A stretch of DNA of 15,035 bases from an uncultured Collinsella sp. (GCA_958403395.1 CATXXF010000044.1:1-15035), one strand, 5' to 3'. Shown: positions 5,856 through 14,483, counted from the first letter of the stretch. The notes: generated from the sequence alone by a model not told the origin. Numbers and translations are program-made.

Positions 5856-6579
5856 AGGCGAGGGCTTGGCGCTGGAGTTCGATGAGCTCGGCGACGCCTT
5901 TGTCGCCCAAGTCGAGCAAGGCATTGAGACGCTTGCGGTCGAAGGGTGCCTGCTCGCCGGTACCCTGGAGCTCGATTATCTCGCCGGTGTCGGTAGCGAC
6001 GAGGTTCATGTCGACCTCGGCATGGCTGTCCTCGGAATAATCGAGGTCGAGCAGGGTATTGCCGTCGACAACGCCCATAGAAATCGCTGCAACCTGGCCC
6101 GTGAGCGGGATGCGCTCGAGTTTGCCCGCCTCGACCCACATGGCAAGGGCGTCGTGCAGCGCCACCCAGGCACCGGTAATGCTCGCCGTACGCGTGCCAC
6201 CATCCGCCTGGATCACATCGCAGTCGACGGTGACGGTGTACTCGCCGAGCGCCTTCATGTTGACGACGGTACGCAGGCTGCGACCGATGAGGCGCTCGAT
6301 CTCCATGGAGCGGCCCTTACGCTTGGCGTACTCGCGCTTGCAACGCTTACCGGTCGATGCCGGCAGCATGGCATACTCTGCGGTTACCCAACCGGCCTTG
6401 GCGCCCTTGCGCCAGCCCGGCACGCCTTCCTCTATGGTGGCGGCACACAACACACGCGTGTCACCAAACTCAGCCAGGCACGAGCCGTGGGCATGTTTCA
6501 TAACACCACGGGTGAGCTTGACGGGGCGCAGCTCATTGGCGGCGCGGCCGTTGGCGCGGTTGACCTGCATGTACTCCAT
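5854..6579 (-). CDS. rph: Ribonuclease PH
   Basis: RNase PH is a phosphate-dependent 3'-5' exoribonuclease that trims tRNA 3' ends. It forms a hexameric ring in the cytoplasm. The 241-residue product has normal length and shows GRAANELRPVKLTRGV (11-26), FGDTRVLC (38-45), GWVTAEYAMLP (63-73), MEIERLIGRSLR (92-103), DCDVIQADGGTRTASITGA (119-137, with the family's metal and phosphate-site residues), LLDLDYSEDSHAEVDMN (176-192) and ELQGTGE (203-209). The start is the ATG at 6579, with AAAGGA about eight bases upstream. A second in-frame ATG lies three codons later. It follows murI after 55 bases and is the last gene before the terminator at its own stop codon. Confidence 0.97.
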   Translation of the reverse strand: MEYMQVNRANGRAANELRPVKLTRGVMKHAHGSCLAEFGDTRVLCAATIEEGVPGWRKGAKAGWVTAEYAMLPASTGKRCKREYAKRKGRSMEIERLIGRSLRTVVNMKALGEYTVTVDCDVIQADGGTRTASITGAWVALHDALAMWVEAGKLERIPLTGQVAAISMGVVDGNTLLDLDYSEDSHAEVDMNLVATDTGEIIELQGTGEQAPFDRKRLNALLDLGDKGVAELIELQRQALA

Positions 6580-6634
6580 AGAAATATCCTTTCGGCAAAA
6601 GAAGCGGGCAAGTCTTTGGACGGTAACCCTACAT

Positions 6635-7519
6635 CTATTTCAGTTCGTCGATATCGACATGCTCGATGCTTTTGAGCGGCTGGCCAAAGATAAAGCTACC
6701 CGCCACCGCAAACTCGGCAATGTTGTCAGACGTGGTGGCAAAGCGATGCTGCGGCTCGGCAGCGTCGCCCGCCAGCTGCTCGCGACGCGTGAGGATATCG
6801 GTCAGCTCGCGCGTAGTCTCCTCGGCGGAACTCACCACGCGCACCCCGGGCCCCAGCGCATGGCGAATAGGCCCCACGAGCAGCGGAAAGTGCGTGCAGC
6901 CGAGCACCACGGTATCGATTCCACGATCGCGCAGCGGCTCAACCGTGGCGCCGACCAGCGCTCGCACGGCCGGCGTATCGAAGATGTCCTCGTTCTCGAG
7001 CCACTGCTCCTGCAGATGCGCACCCGAGGCGAGCTCGTGCTCGACGACCTCGACAAAGCTCGAGGCCGGGCATCCATACACGTCCACACCGGCGTCCAAA
7101 TCCTGAATGGCACGCGTGTAGGCACCCGAACGAATGGTGAGGTTGGTGGCGAGCACGCCCACGCGACGCGTGCGAGTGCTGTTGATCGCCGCACGTGCGC
7201 CCGGCGCGATGACACCGATCACGGGAACGTCGAGCACCTGCTGAGCCAGACGTAAAGCCGCTGCAGTCGCCGTGTTGCAGGCGATGACCATGATCTTGAC
7301 GTTGTGCTTTGACAGCCAGCGGCCCGCCTGCAGTGCAAACGAGCGCACCTCGTCCTCGGTGCGGGTGCCATAAGGGCAGCGTTTGGTGTCGCCGAAGTAG
7401 TAGACGGACTCGTGCGGCAGCGCCGTCGCGATGGCGCGTGCAACCGTCAGGCCGCCCAGACCCGAGTCGAATACGCCAATGGGGCGCGTGTCGCCAGTCA
7501 GATTCTCGATATCGGACAT
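6635..7519 (-). CDS. murI: Glutamate racemase
   Basis: MurI interconverts L- and D-glutamate without a cofactor, supplying D-Glu for peptidoglycan. The 294-residue product shows the family motifs: IGVFDSGLGG (14-23, general acid/base Asp18), YFGDTKRCPYG (41-51), IACNTAT (79-85, catalytic Cys81) and LGCTHFPLL (205-213, catalytic Cys207). Length is slightly above the usual 260-280 because of a short N-terminal extension. The ATG at 7519 has GTGAGG very close upstream, a short-spaced ribosome site, so initiation may be modest. It lies 53 bases after the HAD phosphatase gene and downstream of murE, so two cell-wall genes share one probable operon. Confidence 0.96.
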   Translation of the reverse strand: MSDIENLTGDTRPIGVFDSGLGGLTVARAIATALPHESVYYFGDTKRCPYGTRTEDEVRSFALQAGRWLSKHNVKIMVIACNTATAAALRLAQQVLDVPVIGVIAPGARAAINSTRTRRVGVLATNLTIRSGAYTRAIQDLDAGVDVYGCPASSFVEVVEHELASGAHLQEQWLENEDIFDTPAVRALVGATVEPLRDRGIDTVVLGCTHFPLLVGPIRHALGPGVRVVSSAEETTRELTDILTRREQLAGDAAEPQHRFATTSDNIAEFAVAGSFIFGQPLKSIEHVDIDELK

Positions 7520-7572
7520 TACCTCACCAGATTCTCTCTCGAAAAGATATGGCTCAGAACGATAGGGCCGCG

Positions 7573-8484
7573 CTACGAACGAGCCGCGACGAGCAGCTCT
7601 GCCGTTGCCGCCCAGCCGTCGACGATCTTGCCGCGCGTGACGTAAGCGTTATCGTAAGCGTCCAGGAACTCGGGCGCGCCGGCGCTGGTCAGGCCGTTCT
7701 CAACCAAACAGAACGTGCCCACGTGGTCGGCCATGTAGAAATCGGACTCGGAGTCGCCGAGCGCCAGCGTCTCCTCGCGCTCGATCCCCAGGTGCTCGCA
7801 GAAGCGCGCAATGGCAACGCCCTTGTTGAGACCCGCCGGATTGATGTTGAACGCCCGGCCGTCCTCGACGCGATCGAGCTCGAGCGTCGTCGGCTTGGAC
7901 AGATGGGTCAAATGGCCGTTGCAAGCCCAAACCAAACCGCAACCGGCCTCGTCCAAGACGGCCTGAACCTCGTCATCAGGCACATCGCCGCGCATGCCGA
8001 CAGTGACCTCGCGATACTTGTAACCGGTCGACATGTCGTTGTGGTACTCGATCTTATGCGGCCAGCGGGCAAGGATTTTCTCGCACACGCCGGTCTGCTC
8101 GATCACCTGGTGCGGCGTGAGACCGCAGGCGGGATCGTAAGGCATGTCGCCGGTCAGGTACTCCCAATCGTTGGCCTTGAGGTCGTACATGACCAGGCCG
8201 CCCATCTCGCCGATGTAGGAGTTGAGGCCGAGCACGCGCGCGTCCTCGTGGATCATAGTGCGGTTGCGACCCGAGGTGGGAACCACCTGGATGCCGGCAC
8301 GAGCGAGCGCGACAACCGCCTCGACGAGCTTGGTCGAGGGATTTCCGTCGTTGTCGCGCAGTACGCACGAGCCGGGAGCGAGCATCGTGGCGTCCAGATC
8401 GGTAAAGACGTACTTGACCTTGGCCAGACGCTCGCGCATCTCGCCCGAAAGCTCGGCAACGGTCGGCAGGGTGTTGTGGGACAT
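7573..8484 (-). CDS. HAD-superfamily phosphatase (type IIB cap), substrate unknown
   Basis: A 303-residue HAD hydrolase that probably removes phosphate from a small metabolite in the cytoplasm. All four HAD motifs are present: VFTDLDATM (26-34; nucleophile Asp29, acid/base Asp31), VPTSGR (68-73), the conserved Lys221 in NKGVAIARF, and LGDSESDFYMAD (242-253). The large insert between motifs II and III (about 75-215) fits a C2-type cap like that of Cof, sucrose-phosphatase and mannosyl-3-phosphoglycerate phosphatase families. The substrate cannot be read from sequence. I start it at the ATG at 8484, with GGAG five bases upstream. A longer reading from 8568 overlaps the end of murE and has no ribosome site. 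It sits between murE and murI, but a cell-wall role is only a guess. Confidence 0.88.
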   Translation of the reverse strand: MSHNTLPTVAELSGEMRERLAKVKYVFTDLDATMLAPGSCVLRDNDGNPSTKLVEAVVALARAGIQVVPTSGRNRTMIHEDARVLGLNSYIGEMGGLVMYDLKANDWEYLTGDMPYDPACGLTPHQVIEQTGVCEKILARWPHKIEYHNDMSTGYKYREVTVGMRGDVPDDEVQAVLDEAGCGLVWACNGHLTHLSKPTTLELDRVEDGRAFNINPAGLNKGVAIARFCEHLGIEREETLALGDSESDFYMADHVGTFCLVENGLTSAGAPEFLDAYDNAYVTRGKIVDGWAATAELLVAARS

Positions 8485-8515
8485 GGTCACTCCATTTACG
8501 TAGAAGGGGCTTGGT

Positions 8516-10033
8516 CTAGGCGTCGTACGCCGCAAGGGTGCGCTTGAGAATCGAACCGTCGCGCTCACAAGGCTCGGGTCCGTTCTTGCGCAGCATACGC
8601 TCTTCCTCGCCCTTACCGGTCACGATAACCACGGCAGGACGGACGGTTTCGCGCACGGCAGTCTCGATAGCGGCAACGCGATCAGTCACGATTTGCCAGT
8701 TATCATTTCTCTGCGCTTGAACGTTGCGCGCAATCTCGGCGCAAATATCCTCGACATCCTCGGGGCCGGGGTCATCCTCGGTAATCACGATTCGGTCGGC
8801 ATACTTGCCAGCGGCGATGCCCATCGTGGTGCGTCGATCGACACCCTTACCGCCCGTAGCGCCAAATACAACCGCCAGCTCGCGCTCGGGATAGTTCTCG
8901 CGCAGGTCACGCAGGAGTGTCTCGAGGCTCATGCCGTTATGTGCAAAATCGACGACGCCCAGGATTTTGCCCGATACGGACGGATAGAGCTCCATACGGC
9001 CGGGAACAAAGACGCCCTCAAAGCCGTGGACGATACCCTCTTCGGAAATGCCCAGGGCCTCGGCGCAGGCAATAGCGGCAAGCGCGTTGGACACATTGAA
9101 CTTAACCGGCGTGGGAATCACAATGTCGCGCGTAAAGCGGGGCGTGCGCACCGTTGCCACCACGCCGCAGTCGCCATTACGAATCGCCAGCGCAAACACG
9201 TCGGCACGCTCGTCGGTCAGGGAGAACGTCACCGTACGTTCGCAACGAGACGCCGCCTCGAGCACACGATCGACCTTATCCATATCGAGATTGACCACGG
9301 CAAAACGGCTCTGCGAGAAGATTTTGAGCTTGCTGGCAAAGTAATCCTCGAGCGTCGGATGCTCAATCGGCGAAATGTGATCCTCGCCGATATTGGTAAA
9401 GGCGCCGACTTCAAAGGCGATCTTGCCCGTGCGCTCGTATTTGAGGCCCTGGCTCGATGCCTCCATAACCAGCCACGGGGCACCCGCCTCCGCAGCATGT
9501 GCGATGCGAGACTGCAGCAGGAAGGATTCGGGGGTCGTCAGCTTGGAAGGACCTGCCTCGATGCCATCGTCGAACTCAATGCCCGTATTAAGAGCGGGTC
9601 GATGACAACCCGTAAGCTTGGCCTCGTTGACGAGAATGCCTCGCAGATAAAAGCTGCAGGTCGACTTGCCCTTGGTGCCTGTAAAGGCGCAGACCTTCAC
9701 CTTACCCGACGGGTGCCCATAAAAGGCATCTGCCACCACGGCGAGCGTGCGACGAATATCACTCACAATCACCGCGGGAAGATCAACATCGTAATCGACC
9801 TCGGAAACGTAGGCCACGGCGCCATCGGCGATTGCCGAAAGCAGGTACTCACGCTTAAACGCGCGGCCCTTGCAGACAAACAACGTGCCCGGACGCACCT
9901 GGCGCGAGTCGTCAGTCGCAAACTCAATGCGTTGGTCGCACGAAGCGCTCGGTTTGGAAACAACAAGGTCATCTTCCTCGAGCAACTCTATATAGCGCAT
10001 CAGAGTTAGCTTCTCTTGTGTCGGACTCGACAT
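8516..10033 (-). CDS. murE: MurE, UDP-MurNAc-tripeptide synthetase, lysine-type
   Basis: MurE adds the third residue to UDP-MurNAc-L-Ala-D-Glu in cytoplasmic peptidoglycan synthesis. The 505-residue product has DDSRQVRPGTLFVCKG (41-56), the ATP loop AFTGTKGKST (116-125), LTTPES (165-170), EASSQGL (191-197), GEDHISPIEHPTLEDYFASK (216-235, with Lys235 as the probable carbamylated lysine) and VPGRMELY (343-350). The DNPR motif typical of diaminopimelate-adding enzymes is absent. The equivalent site reads TEDDPGPED (418-426), close to the DDPNYED I recall in the Streptococcus pneumoniae lysine-adding enzyme. L-lysine, or a similar diamino acid such as ornithine, is the likely substrate. The ATG at 10033 has GAGAGAGG seven bases upstream. 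A reading from 10201 adds 56 unlikely residues. It is the first gene of the murE-HAD-murI-rph run and is not in a division/cell-wall cluster here. Confidence 0.92.
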   Translation of the reverse strand: MSSPTQEKLTLMRYIELLEEDDLVVSKPSASCDQRIEFATDDSRQVRPGTLFVCKGRAFKREYLLSAIADGAVAYVSEVDYDVDLPAVIVSDIRRTLAVVADAFYGHPSGKVKVCAFTGTKGKSTCSFYLRGILVNEAKLTGCHRPALNTGIEFDDGIEAGPSKLTTPESFLLQSRIAHAAEAGAPWLVMEASSQGLKYERTGKIAFEVGAFTNIGEDHISPIEHPTLEDYFASKLKIFSQSRFAVVNLDMDKVDRVLEAASRCERTVTFSLTDERADVFALAIRNGDCGVVATVRTPRFTRDIVIPTPVKFNVSNALAAIACAEALGISEEGIVHGFEGVFVPGRMELYPSVSGKILGVVDFAHNGMSLETLLRDLRENYPERELAVVFGATGGKGVDRRTTMGIAAGKYADRIVITEDDPGPEDVEDICAEIARNVQAQRNDNWQIVTDRVAAIETAVRETVRPAVVIVTGKGEEERMLRKNGPEPCERDGSILKRTLAAYDA

Positions 10034-10317
10034 ACAAAGACCTCTCTCGCTAAATTCAGCCTTAAAGGGCAAAAGACGTCCCGCGGCAGAAACGATGAAA
10101 CATTCTGTATTATCAACCATCCTAATATGCCACCCGACCCTGCGCGCACTGCAGCCTTCTAAAAAATTGCATGGACTGTGCCGTGGGTTAATAAATGGCA
10201 ACCGTGTTCACCCCGCGTAAAAACAAGGAAATCTGGGTGCTATTCTTTATCCAAATGTCTTGATGTGCCTCATTGACCCACAATGCCGACCCATCATGCC
10301 CAAGCAAAGGATTCCAG
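10034..10317. promoter_or_regulatory. Divergent intergenic region, murE and transporter
   Basis: These 284 bases separate two divergent genes and must carry both promoters. Candidate -10 boxes are GATAAT on the minus strand (10114-10109) for murE and TATTCT on the plus strand (about 10240) for the transporter, but neither has a convincing -35. I found no T-box core, no other riboswitch signature and no coding potential. The long in-frame extension of murE into this region is not supported. Confidence 0.4.
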
Positions 10318-12366
10318 ATGAAACGACATTTCGAACGTCGCCACCACTCGGCACATGTCCAGTTGACCCGGCACATCGTCTGCGCCTTCGCGACGGTCGT
10401 TGTGGCCCTTGCCACCATCATCGGCGCGAGCGGCTGTTCGTCTTCCCAGAACGCCTCGAGCACCTACACACTCGTCGAGAATGGCAAGCTCACCGTCGCA
10501 AGTGACTTGGCCACACCCCCGTTTGAATACGTCAACGATTCCGGCAAAGATCAAGGCTTTACCTATGAACTCATGGGCATGATCGCAGACGAGCTCGGTC
10601 TGGAGCTCAACTACTTGCCGGCACAAAAGTTCGACGGCATTATCCCCATGGTCAAGCAGGGCGTAAAGACCGATGTCGGCGCATGTAACATCACGATTAC
10701 CGACGAGCGCAAGGAAGAGGTCGACTTCACCGACCCCTATATCGACTCCAACCAGGGCGTCGCAGTTGCAAAGAACACTGGATACGACACGGTCGATAGC
10801 CTCAACGCACCGGGCGTCAAAATTGCCGTGCAGTCGGGCACCACGTCCGAGGAGTGGGCAATCGAGAACCTGCCGCAGGCAACCACCGTCAACTTTGACG
10901 ACTGGACGGCAGCCTTCACCGCCGTCATGAGTAGTCAGTGTCAGGCGGTCGTATGCGATCTGCCCGTTGAGCAGTGGATGGTTTCGAACTCCTTTACCGG
11001 TATGGAGATCATCAAAGAGGTTCCGACGGGCGAGCAGTTTGGCATTGCCGTCTCTAAAGACAACCCCGAGCTGACACAAGCCATCAACGATGCCCTTGCC
11101 AAGATCAAGAGCTCCGGCGCCTATGACAAACTGTACGAGAAGTGGTTTGGCATGGCACCCACGAGCGGGTCCGATAACAAGGATGTCTCGAGCTCAGACG
11201 ACGCGACGGGCGCTTCACTCGCCGTCACCTCGGCGACCGCCAAGTCAAACGAAGACAGCGGCAACGGCGTGCTCGGCGGCATCGCAACCCGCCTGACCTG
11301 GGAAGCGACAACGGGTAGCGACGAGGGCGACGTTTCGCAAATTGAGCTTGAGCTGCCCGAGGGCGGATCGTTTGAGAGCACCGATGTTAAGGTCACGCTG
11401 CTCGACGGACTGAACCAGGCGGGCGTCAAGGCATCGTGCTCGCTGGACGGCTCAAAGCTCGTCATTAAGTTCGCCGACCCCGTCGCTGCCGGTTCGCAGA
11501 TTCGCGTTGTCGTCCCCGACGTCGTATTCCCGAGCAACGCGGGTGCCTATGCCGTCACCGGCAGCTATGTCGCCGATGGCGACAAGCGAGATCTTCCCGA
11601 GAGCCCCACCATCAGCGTCTCGGAGAGCACCATGGTGCAAGAAATCGTCACCTGGCTCGATGCCCAGCCTTGGGTTGCCGCGTGGAACTCCAACCCGTTT
11701 TTGGGAATGTTCTGCAAGCCGCAGATAATCGTCACCTCAATCGCCTCGCTCTTTAAGGGCTGGGGCATAGCACTTGCCGTGACCGCCATCGGCTTTCCGC
11801 TCGCCATCCCCATCGGCTTGCTGTTTGCCTTTATGAAAATCAGTCATAGTCGTATGCTGCGCGGCATCGCCGTGACATACATCAACGTCCTGCGCGGAAC
11901 CCCGCTCTTCCTGCAGATCTACATTGCGTTCTTTGGGTTCCCTATGATCGGTCTCAACGTGCCCAATCTGCCGCTCGGCGTTGGCGTGCTCGCCATCAAC
12001 TGCTCGGCCTATCTTGCCGAGATTTTCCGTGCCGGCATCGAGAGCGTACCGCCTGGTCAAGCGGAAGCCGCCTATTCGCTTGGCATGACTTGGTCCCAAG
12101 TTATGTCGCGCATCGTGATCCCGCAGGCCGTACGTTGCGTTATACCAACTATGACCAGCGAATTCGTTATGCTGTACAAGGACACGTCGCTGCTTTCGAG
12201 CGTTGGCGTCATGGAGCTCATGCTGTTCTCCAAAAACCTCACGGCCACCACGGGCAACATTACGCCCTACATTTGCGCCGCACTTTACTATCTGGTCGTG
12301 ACGATTCCGCTCATCCACGCCGTCACCAAGGTGGAGCACCGTCTCGCCGAGCGCAGCAAGCGCTAA
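10318..12366 (+). CDS. Amino-acid ABC transporter: lipoprotein binding domain fused to permease
   Basis: A 682-residue polar amino acid uptake protein. Residues 1-39 are a signal peptide (basic start, hydrophobic stretch, lipobox ASGC with lipidated Cys40). A family 3 substrate-binding domain spans about 57-278, with GFTYELMGMIADELG and NITITDERKEEVDFTDPY, whose Arg should bind the substrate carboxylate. A Ser/Asp-rich linker (about 280-320) leads to a beta-rich domain (about 321-435) that I do not recognise. The permease (about 470-675) has five probable membrane helices and the EAA loop EAAYSLGMTWSQVMSRIVIPQA (583-604), typical of the His/Gln/Glu/Arg group. Lipid-anchored and extracellular N-terminal domains fit a permease starting outside. 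The ATG at 10318 has AAAGGA six bases upstream. A TTG at 10273 is rejected. No ATPase gene lies nearby. The substrate is not determined. asnB next door hints at Gln, Glu, Asn or Asp. Confidence 0.92.
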   Translation: MKRHFERRHHSAHVQLTRHIVCAFATVVVALATIIGASGCSSSQNASSTYTLVENGKLTVASDLATPPFEYVNDSGKDQGFTYELMGMIADELGLELNYLPAQKFDGIIPMVKQGVKTDVGACNITITDERKEEVDFTDPYIDSNQGVAVAKNTGYDTVDSLNAPGVKIAVQSGTTSEEWAIENLPQATTVNFDDWTAAFTAVMSSQCQAVVCDLPVEQWMVSNSFTGMEIIKEVPTGEQFGIAVSKDNPELTQAINDALAKIKSSGAYDKLYEKWFGMAPTSGSDNKDVSSSDDATGASLAVTSATAKSNEDSGNGVLGGIATRLTWEATTGSDEGDVSQIELELPEGGSFESTDVKVTLLDGLNQAGVKASCSLDGSKLVIKFADPVAAGSQIRVVVPDVVFPSNAGAYAVTGSYVADGDKRDLPESPTISVSESTMVQEIVTWLDAQPWVAAWNSNPFLGMFCKPQIIVTSIASLFKGWGIALAVTAIGFPLAIPIGLLFAFMKISHSRMLRGIAVTYINVLRGTPLFLQIYIAFFGFPMIGLNVPNLPLGVGVLAINCSAYLAEIFRAGIESVPPGQAEAAYSLGMTWSQVMSRIVIPQAVRCVIPTMTSEFVMLYKDTSLLSSVGVMELMLFSKNLTATTGNITPYICAALYYLVVTIPLIHAVTKVEHRLAERSKR

Positions 12367-12387
12367 CCGCCCATACATAGCGTTCGC

Positions 12388-12432
12388 AACCACGGCCCGC
12401 CGCTTCGTCTGAAGATCGGGCCGTGGTTTTTT
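12388..12432 (+). terminator. Intrinsic terminator of the transporter gene
   Basis: AACCACGGCCCG (12388-12399) pairs perfectly with CGGGCCGTGGTT (12417-12428) around a 17-base loop, with six T at 12427-12432. It starts 22 bases after the transporter stop and insulates asnB. Confidence 0.93.
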
Positions 12433-12454
12433 CGGTTCGCTCGGCGCTTATGCC

Positions 12455-12557
12455 CTATCACGAAACAAAAGATTGGCATGATAGTAAAGATAATTTGACA
12501 TCAGCTGCCGCAATCCTTGCGGCAGTACACCTGAGCCGTCAGCAGAAAGGATCTTGC
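12455..12557 (+). promoter_or_regulatory. asnB promoter region and leader hairpin
   Basis: An AT-rich stretch (12455-12500) contains GATAAT (12489-12494), TTGGCA and a TTGACA (12495-12500), but no pair with normal spacing, so the promoter cannot be fixed. Just after it, CTGCCGCAA (12505-12513) and TTGCGGCAG (12517-12525) form a perfect 9-bp hairpin with a TCC loop, 32 bases before the asnB ATG. No T-run follows it. Confidence 0.45.
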
Positions 12558-14426
12558 ATGTGCGGTTTTGTCGGTTTTACCGGTACAGATGAACAGAGTG
12601 AGTTGGTTCTCACGGCCATGATGAATCGCATCATCCACCGTGGTCCCGATATGGGCGGCCAGCATATCGTCGACAACGTTGCCCTTGGCTTCCGTCGTCT
12701 TTCGATTCTTGATCTTTCCGAAGCTGGAGCTCAGCCCATGTCGAGCGACGACGGCAAGGTCACGATTGTCTTCAACGGAGAGATCTACAACTTCCAGGAG
12801 CTTCGCGCCGAGCTGGAGGCAGCCGGATACGCCTTCCACTGCAACGCTGATACCGAGGTCCTGGTACACGGTTACGAGGAGTGGGGCGAGGACCTGGTCA
12901 ACCGCCTGCGCGGCATGTACGCGTTCGTGATTCACGACCAGAACAAGAACAAGCTCTTTGGCGCTCGTGACATCTTTGGTATCAAGCCGTTCTATTACTA
13001 CCAGGCATCCGATGGCTCGCTGCTGTTTGGCTCCGAGATCAAGAGCTTCCTGGACCATCCCAAGTTTGAGAAGGCTGTCAACCACGATGCGCTGCGCCCC
13101 TACCTGACGCTGCAATTCCCCGCCACGGAGGAGACCTTCTTTAAGGGCGTGTTCAAGCTTGCCCCGGCGCATTGCTTTACGTATGACCTGACGACCAACA
13201 CCATGGACATCAAGCGTTACTGGAGCTGTGACTTCACCGACGACAACTCCAAGACCTTCGAGGAGTACGTGGACGAGTGCGACAAGGTCGTGCACGAAAG
13301 CGTCGCTGCGCACCGAATCGCCGATGTTAAGGTCGGCTCGTTCCTTTCTGGCGGCGTGGACTCCAGCTACATTGCCGCCTGCCTCATGCCCGACACCACG
13401 TATTCTGTCGGCTTCGATTACAAGAACTTCAACGAGACCAACTACGCTGCCGAGCTTTCCGACAAGCTGGGCATCAAGAACGTGCGCAAGATGATTACCG
13501 CCGACGAGTTCTTCGATGCACTGCCCGATATCCAGTACCACATGGACGAGCCGCAATCGAACCTCTCCAGCGTGCCGCTGTACTATCTGGCGCAGATGGC
13601 TTCCAAGGAGGTCACCGTCGTCCTTTCGGGCGAGGGTGCCGACGAGCTGTTTGCCGGCTATGAGTGGTACGAGGACACCCCCGAGATGCGCTCCTTTAAG
13701 AAGCGCGTGCCGCTCGGCGTACGTCGCGCCCTGGGCTCGCTCGTTCAGCATCTCCCCTACTTTAAGGGTCACAACTTCCTGACCAAGTGCGCCGAAGTTC
13801 CCGAGCGCTGGTATGTGGGTCAGGCAAAGGTATTCGATCCCTCCGAGGTCGACGAGGTGCTCAAGCCCGCTTATGACACTGGCAAGAACGCCACCGAGAT
13901 GTGCGCCAAGTACTACAAGCAGGTTCCCAACTGCTGCGAGCTTTCCAAGAAACAGTATCTGGATATGAACATGTGGCTACCGGGCGACATTCTGCTCAAG
14001 GCCGACAAGATGTGCATGGCGCATTCTCTGGAGCTCCGCGTTCCGTTCCTGGACAAGAAGGTCATGGAATTCGCCGAGCACATTCCCGCCAACTACCGTG
14101 TTAACGAAGAAGGCTGCAAGCTCGTTCTGCGTCACGCTGCCAACCGCACACTGCCCGACGAGTGGGCAACGCGCAAGAAGGTGGGCTTCCCCGTACCGGT
14201 CAAGTTCTGGCTGCGCGAGCAAAAGTACTACGACTACGTCAAGGAATACTTCACCGCACCGTGGGCTGCCGATTTCTTTGACACCGATGCGCTCATGAAA
14301 CTGCTCGACGATCACTTTGAGGGTCGCGCGCTCAACCAGCGCAAGATCTATACCACGCTGACGTTCCTCATCTGGTACAAGCGCTTCTTTATCGACGAGG
14401 ACAAGGATGCCGAAGTCGCCGCGTAA
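12558..14426 (+). CDS. asnB: Asparagine synthetase, glutamine-hydrolysing
   Basis: AsnB makes asparagine from aspartate, glutamine and ATP in the cytoplasm, passing ammonia between two domains. The 622-residue product begins MCGFVGF. Removal of Met exposes Cys2 as the glutaminase nucleophile, which fixes the start at 12558 (AAAGG about seven bases upstream), and a longer reading from 12423 is ruled out. The glutaminase domain shows IIHRGPD (25-31), FNGEIYNFQEL (72-82) and ADTEVLVHGYEEWG (97-110). The synthetase domain shows the pyrophosphate loop FLSGGVDSS (262-270), MDEPQSNLSSVPLYYL (329-344), LSGEGADELFAGY (356-368) and LELRVPFLD. Every key residue I can check is present. It is probably a single-gene unit between the upstream terminator and tRNA-Val. 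It could instead amidate another substrate, as some AsnB-like proteins do, but the pattern is of the standard enzyme. Confidence 0.94.
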   Translation: MCGFVGFTGTDEQSELVLTAMMNRIIHRGPDMGGQHIVDNVALGFRRLSILDLSEAGAQPMSSDDGKVTIVFNGEIYNFQELRAELEAAGYAFHCNADTEVLVHGYEEWGEDLVNRLRGMYAFVIHDQNKNKLFGARDIFGIKPFYYYQASDGSLLFGSEIKSFLDHPKFEKAVNHDALRPYLTLQFPATEETFFKGVFKLAPAHCFTYDLTTNTMDIKRYWSCDFTDDNSKTFEEYVDECDKVVHESVAAHRIADVKVGSFLSGGVDSSYIAACLMPDTTYSVGFDYKNFNETNYAAELSDKLGIKNVRKMITADEFFDALPDIQYHMDEPQSNLSSVPLYYLAQMASKEVTVVLSGEGADELFAGYEWYEDTPEMRSFKKRVPLGVRRALGSLVQHLPYFKGHNFLTKCAEVPERWYVGQAKVFDPSEVDEVLKPAYDTGKNATEMCAKYYKQVPNCCELSKKQYLDMNMWLPGDILLKADKMCMAHSLELRVPFLDKKVMEFAEHIPANYRVNEEGCKLVLRHAANRTLPDEWATRKKVGFPVPVKFWLREQKYYDYVKEYFTAPWAADFFDTDALMKLLDDHFEGRALNQRKIYTTLTFLIWYKRFFIDEDKDAEVAA

Positions 14427-14445
14427 GTTTCGTTATGAATTAGCG

Positions 14446-14473
14446 GTGAACAGCATAGGGTTTCCGCTATACT
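14446..14473 (+). promoter_or_regulatory. Probable promoter of tRNA-Val
   Basis: TATACT (14468-14473) lies ten bases before the mature tRNA 5' end, as expected for a tRNA promoter with a very short leader. The best -35 is GTGAAC (14446-14451) at 16 bases, a weak match. The region lies 19-47 bases beyond the asnB stop. Confidence 0.5.
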
Positions 14474-14483
14474 CAATCCCTGC

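Noticed and set aside
10200..10317. T-box or other riboswitch before the amino-acid transporter
   Set aside because: The T-box core and terminator/antiterminator stems are absent. GGGTG occurs only as a short chance match.
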